From positions 124,001 to 188,000 of the forward strand of contig NZ_MVBC01000007.1 of the NCBI RefSeq assembly GCF_002007105.1: a stretch of 64,000 nucleotides of DNA. The letters are read 5' to 3'. The stretch is from Hymenobacter sp. CRA2. GTDB taxonomy: Bacteria; Bacteroidota; Bacteroidia; Cytophagales; Hymenobacteraceae. The notes under the pieces were generated by a model, which was not told the DNA's origin, searched no databases, and saw nothing but the letters and a program-made list of their open reading frames with translations. The first letter of the stretch is position 1, and the number at the start of each line of letters is the position of its first letter. Shown here in pieces: positions 63,174-64,000 of this stretch. A program made the position numbers and the translations under genes.

Positions 63174-64000
63174 ATGCGTCGTTCTGCCTACCTATTCCCG
63201 CTGCTAGCAGCTGCTGCCGCCTGCGTGCCGCTGGGCACGCCCATCACCGACCCCAACGCCGGCAAGCCCGGCCAGAGCAGCCCGGTGCAGGCGCCGCGGG
63301 CCAATGCGCAGCTGCGCTTCGAGGACGCGACCTACGACCCGGACATCCAGAGCGTGCAGTGCTACGCCAGCTCCGGGCAGCCCACCGAAATCTTCAATGC
63401 GCCGGTGGTGTCGCTCGCGCAGGCCGGCGGCATCGTCCTGGAGTTTGACTTTCTGGGCAGCCAGAGCCGGCGCCTGACGGCCCGCTTGGTGCACTGCAAC
63501 GCTGACTGGACACCCTCCACGCTCACCGACCTGCAGTTTCTCAACGACATCAACGAATTCAACCTCACCGACTACCGCACCTCGGTGGCCACGCAGGTGC
63601 CGTATTACCACTACCGGTTTCAGGTGCCAGGCGTGAAACTCTCCGGCAATTTCCTGCTGGTGGTGCAGGACGCCAATACCCGCACGCCGCTGTTGTCGCG
63701 CCGCCTGCTGGTGTACGAAAATCAGGTGGAGGTACAAGCGCAGCTGGGGCTGGCCCCCGGCGGCTCGGCGCGCTACACCATGCAGCAAATCGACTTCCTG
63801 ATCCGCTACGGGGCCTACCCGCTGGTGAACCCGGCGGTGGAAACCAAGGTGGTGCTGCGCCAGAACTTCCGCTGGGACAACGCCAAGTACGGCCTGCGCC
63901 CCACCTTCGTGCGCGACGCCGAGCAGCAGTTGGACTACCAGTACTTCAACTTCGAAAACGCCTTTCCGGCCCTCAACGAGTTTCGCTACGCCGACCTGCG
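63174..64000 (+). CDS. Type IX secretion system plug protein (DUF5103), 3' end outside window
   Basis: The visible 275 residues begin with a signal peptide (about 1-17) ending Ala-Ala-Cys, so a lipoprotein is possible. Next comes the DUF5103 pattern: IVLEFDFLGSQSRRLTARLVHCNADWTPSTLTDLQFLNDINEFNLTDYRTSVATQVPYYHYRFQVP (about 87-150), then VEVQAQLGLAPGGSARYTMQQIDFLIRYG and VLRQNFRWDNAKYGLRPTFVRDAEQQLDYQYFNFENAFP. This family includes the Plug protein that closes the SprA pore of the type IX secretion system from the periplasmic side. The gene runs off the right edge. It makes sense of the T9SS sorting domain on the glycosidase at 36186. Confidence 0.88.
   Translation, partial: MRRSAYLFPLLAAAAACVPLGTPITDPNAGKPGQSSPVQAPRANAQLRFEDATYDPDIQSVQCYASSGQPTEIFNAPVVSLAQAGGIVLEFDFLGSQSRRLTARLVHCNADWTPSTLTDLQFLNDINEFNLTDYRTSVATQVPYYHYRFQVPGVKLSGNFLLVVQDANTRTPLLSRRLLVYENQVEVQAQLGLAPGGSARYTMQQIDFLIRYGAYPLVNPAVETKVVLRQNFRWDNAKYGLRPTFVRDAEQQLDYQYFNFENAFPALNEFRYADL

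Noticed and set aside
63174-64000. A larger T9SS gene cluster
   Set aside because: Only the plug protein gene is visible; no sprA, porV or gld genes are in the window, so no cluster can be claimed.

Overview
The window looks like chromosomal DNA of a high-GC member of the Bacteroidota, most probably Hymenobacter or a close relative in Hymenobacteraceae. The reasons are GC-rich coding sequence with strong GC bias at third positions, a SusC/SusD outer-membrane pair with an ECF sigma factor and a FecR anti-sigma, a protein with a type IX secretion (T9SS) C-terminal sorting domain, a T9SS plug-protein gene at the right edge, a menaquinone operon, almost no Shine-Dalgarno sequences, and several promoters of the Bacteroidota form TTG/TTTG-N19-20-TAnnTTTG. 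The genus is inferred; no rRNA or complete tRNA gene is present.

Layout. 1-5.4 kb: a secreted N-acetylmuramoyl-L-alanine amidase cut by the left edge, a small secreted protein, a decayed methyltransferase gene, an RtcB-type RNA ligase and a DUF4256 protein. 5.4-10.1 kb: a leftward menaquinone cluster (hotdog thioesterase, menF, menD, menB) with a good divergent promoter. 10.1-19.2 kb: rightward housekeeping genes (histidine phosphatase, pyruvate dehydrogenase E2, dipeptidyl-peptidase IV-like protease, hslV, alpha/beta hydrolase, deoxyhypusine-synthase-like enzyme). 19.2-23.5 kb: three short-chain dehydrogenases and two AraC-type regulators. 23.5-36.1 kb: mixed single genes (DUF3667 membrane protein, leucine-rich-repeat-like protein, 2'-5' RNA ligase-like protein, DinB-like protein, large AsmA-like protein, PAS histidine kinase, serine beta-lactamase-like lipoprotein, aldo/keto reductase, luciferase-like oxidoreductase).

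36.2-53.5 kb: a polysaccharide-utilisation locus read leftward: ECF sigma, FecR, SusC, SusD, a GH2 enzyme, an agarase-like glycosidase, a GH10 xylanase and a 1626-residue multidomain glycosidase with a T9SS tail. Together these would sense, import and depolymerise a plant- or algal-type polysaccharide; GH10 points to xylan, but the agarase-like member leaves the substrate open.

53.5-55.2 kb: an unstable island with a 21-bp tandem repeat of exact period, a 187-bp MITE-like element with perfect 31-bp terminal inverted repeats, a small membrane protein whose end lies in that element, and the remains of an immunity-like gene. 55.3-57.2 kb: an ABC-F ATPase. 57.5-63.1 kb: the best candidate for an undescribed system: an astacin-like cytosolic zinc protease, divergent from a two-gene operon of a gluzincin-like (HEXXH...E) protein with an unrecognised C-terminal region and a large metallo-beta-lactamase-fold hydrolase. 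63.2 kb to the right edge: the T9SS plug protein, truncated by the window.

Intergenic spaces carry a family of palindromic repeats sharing the core CGTCATGTCGAGCGAAGTCG, and many convergent gene pairs share bidirectional hairpin terminators. Two degenerate tRNA 3'-end-like sequences sit in tandem inside menD.
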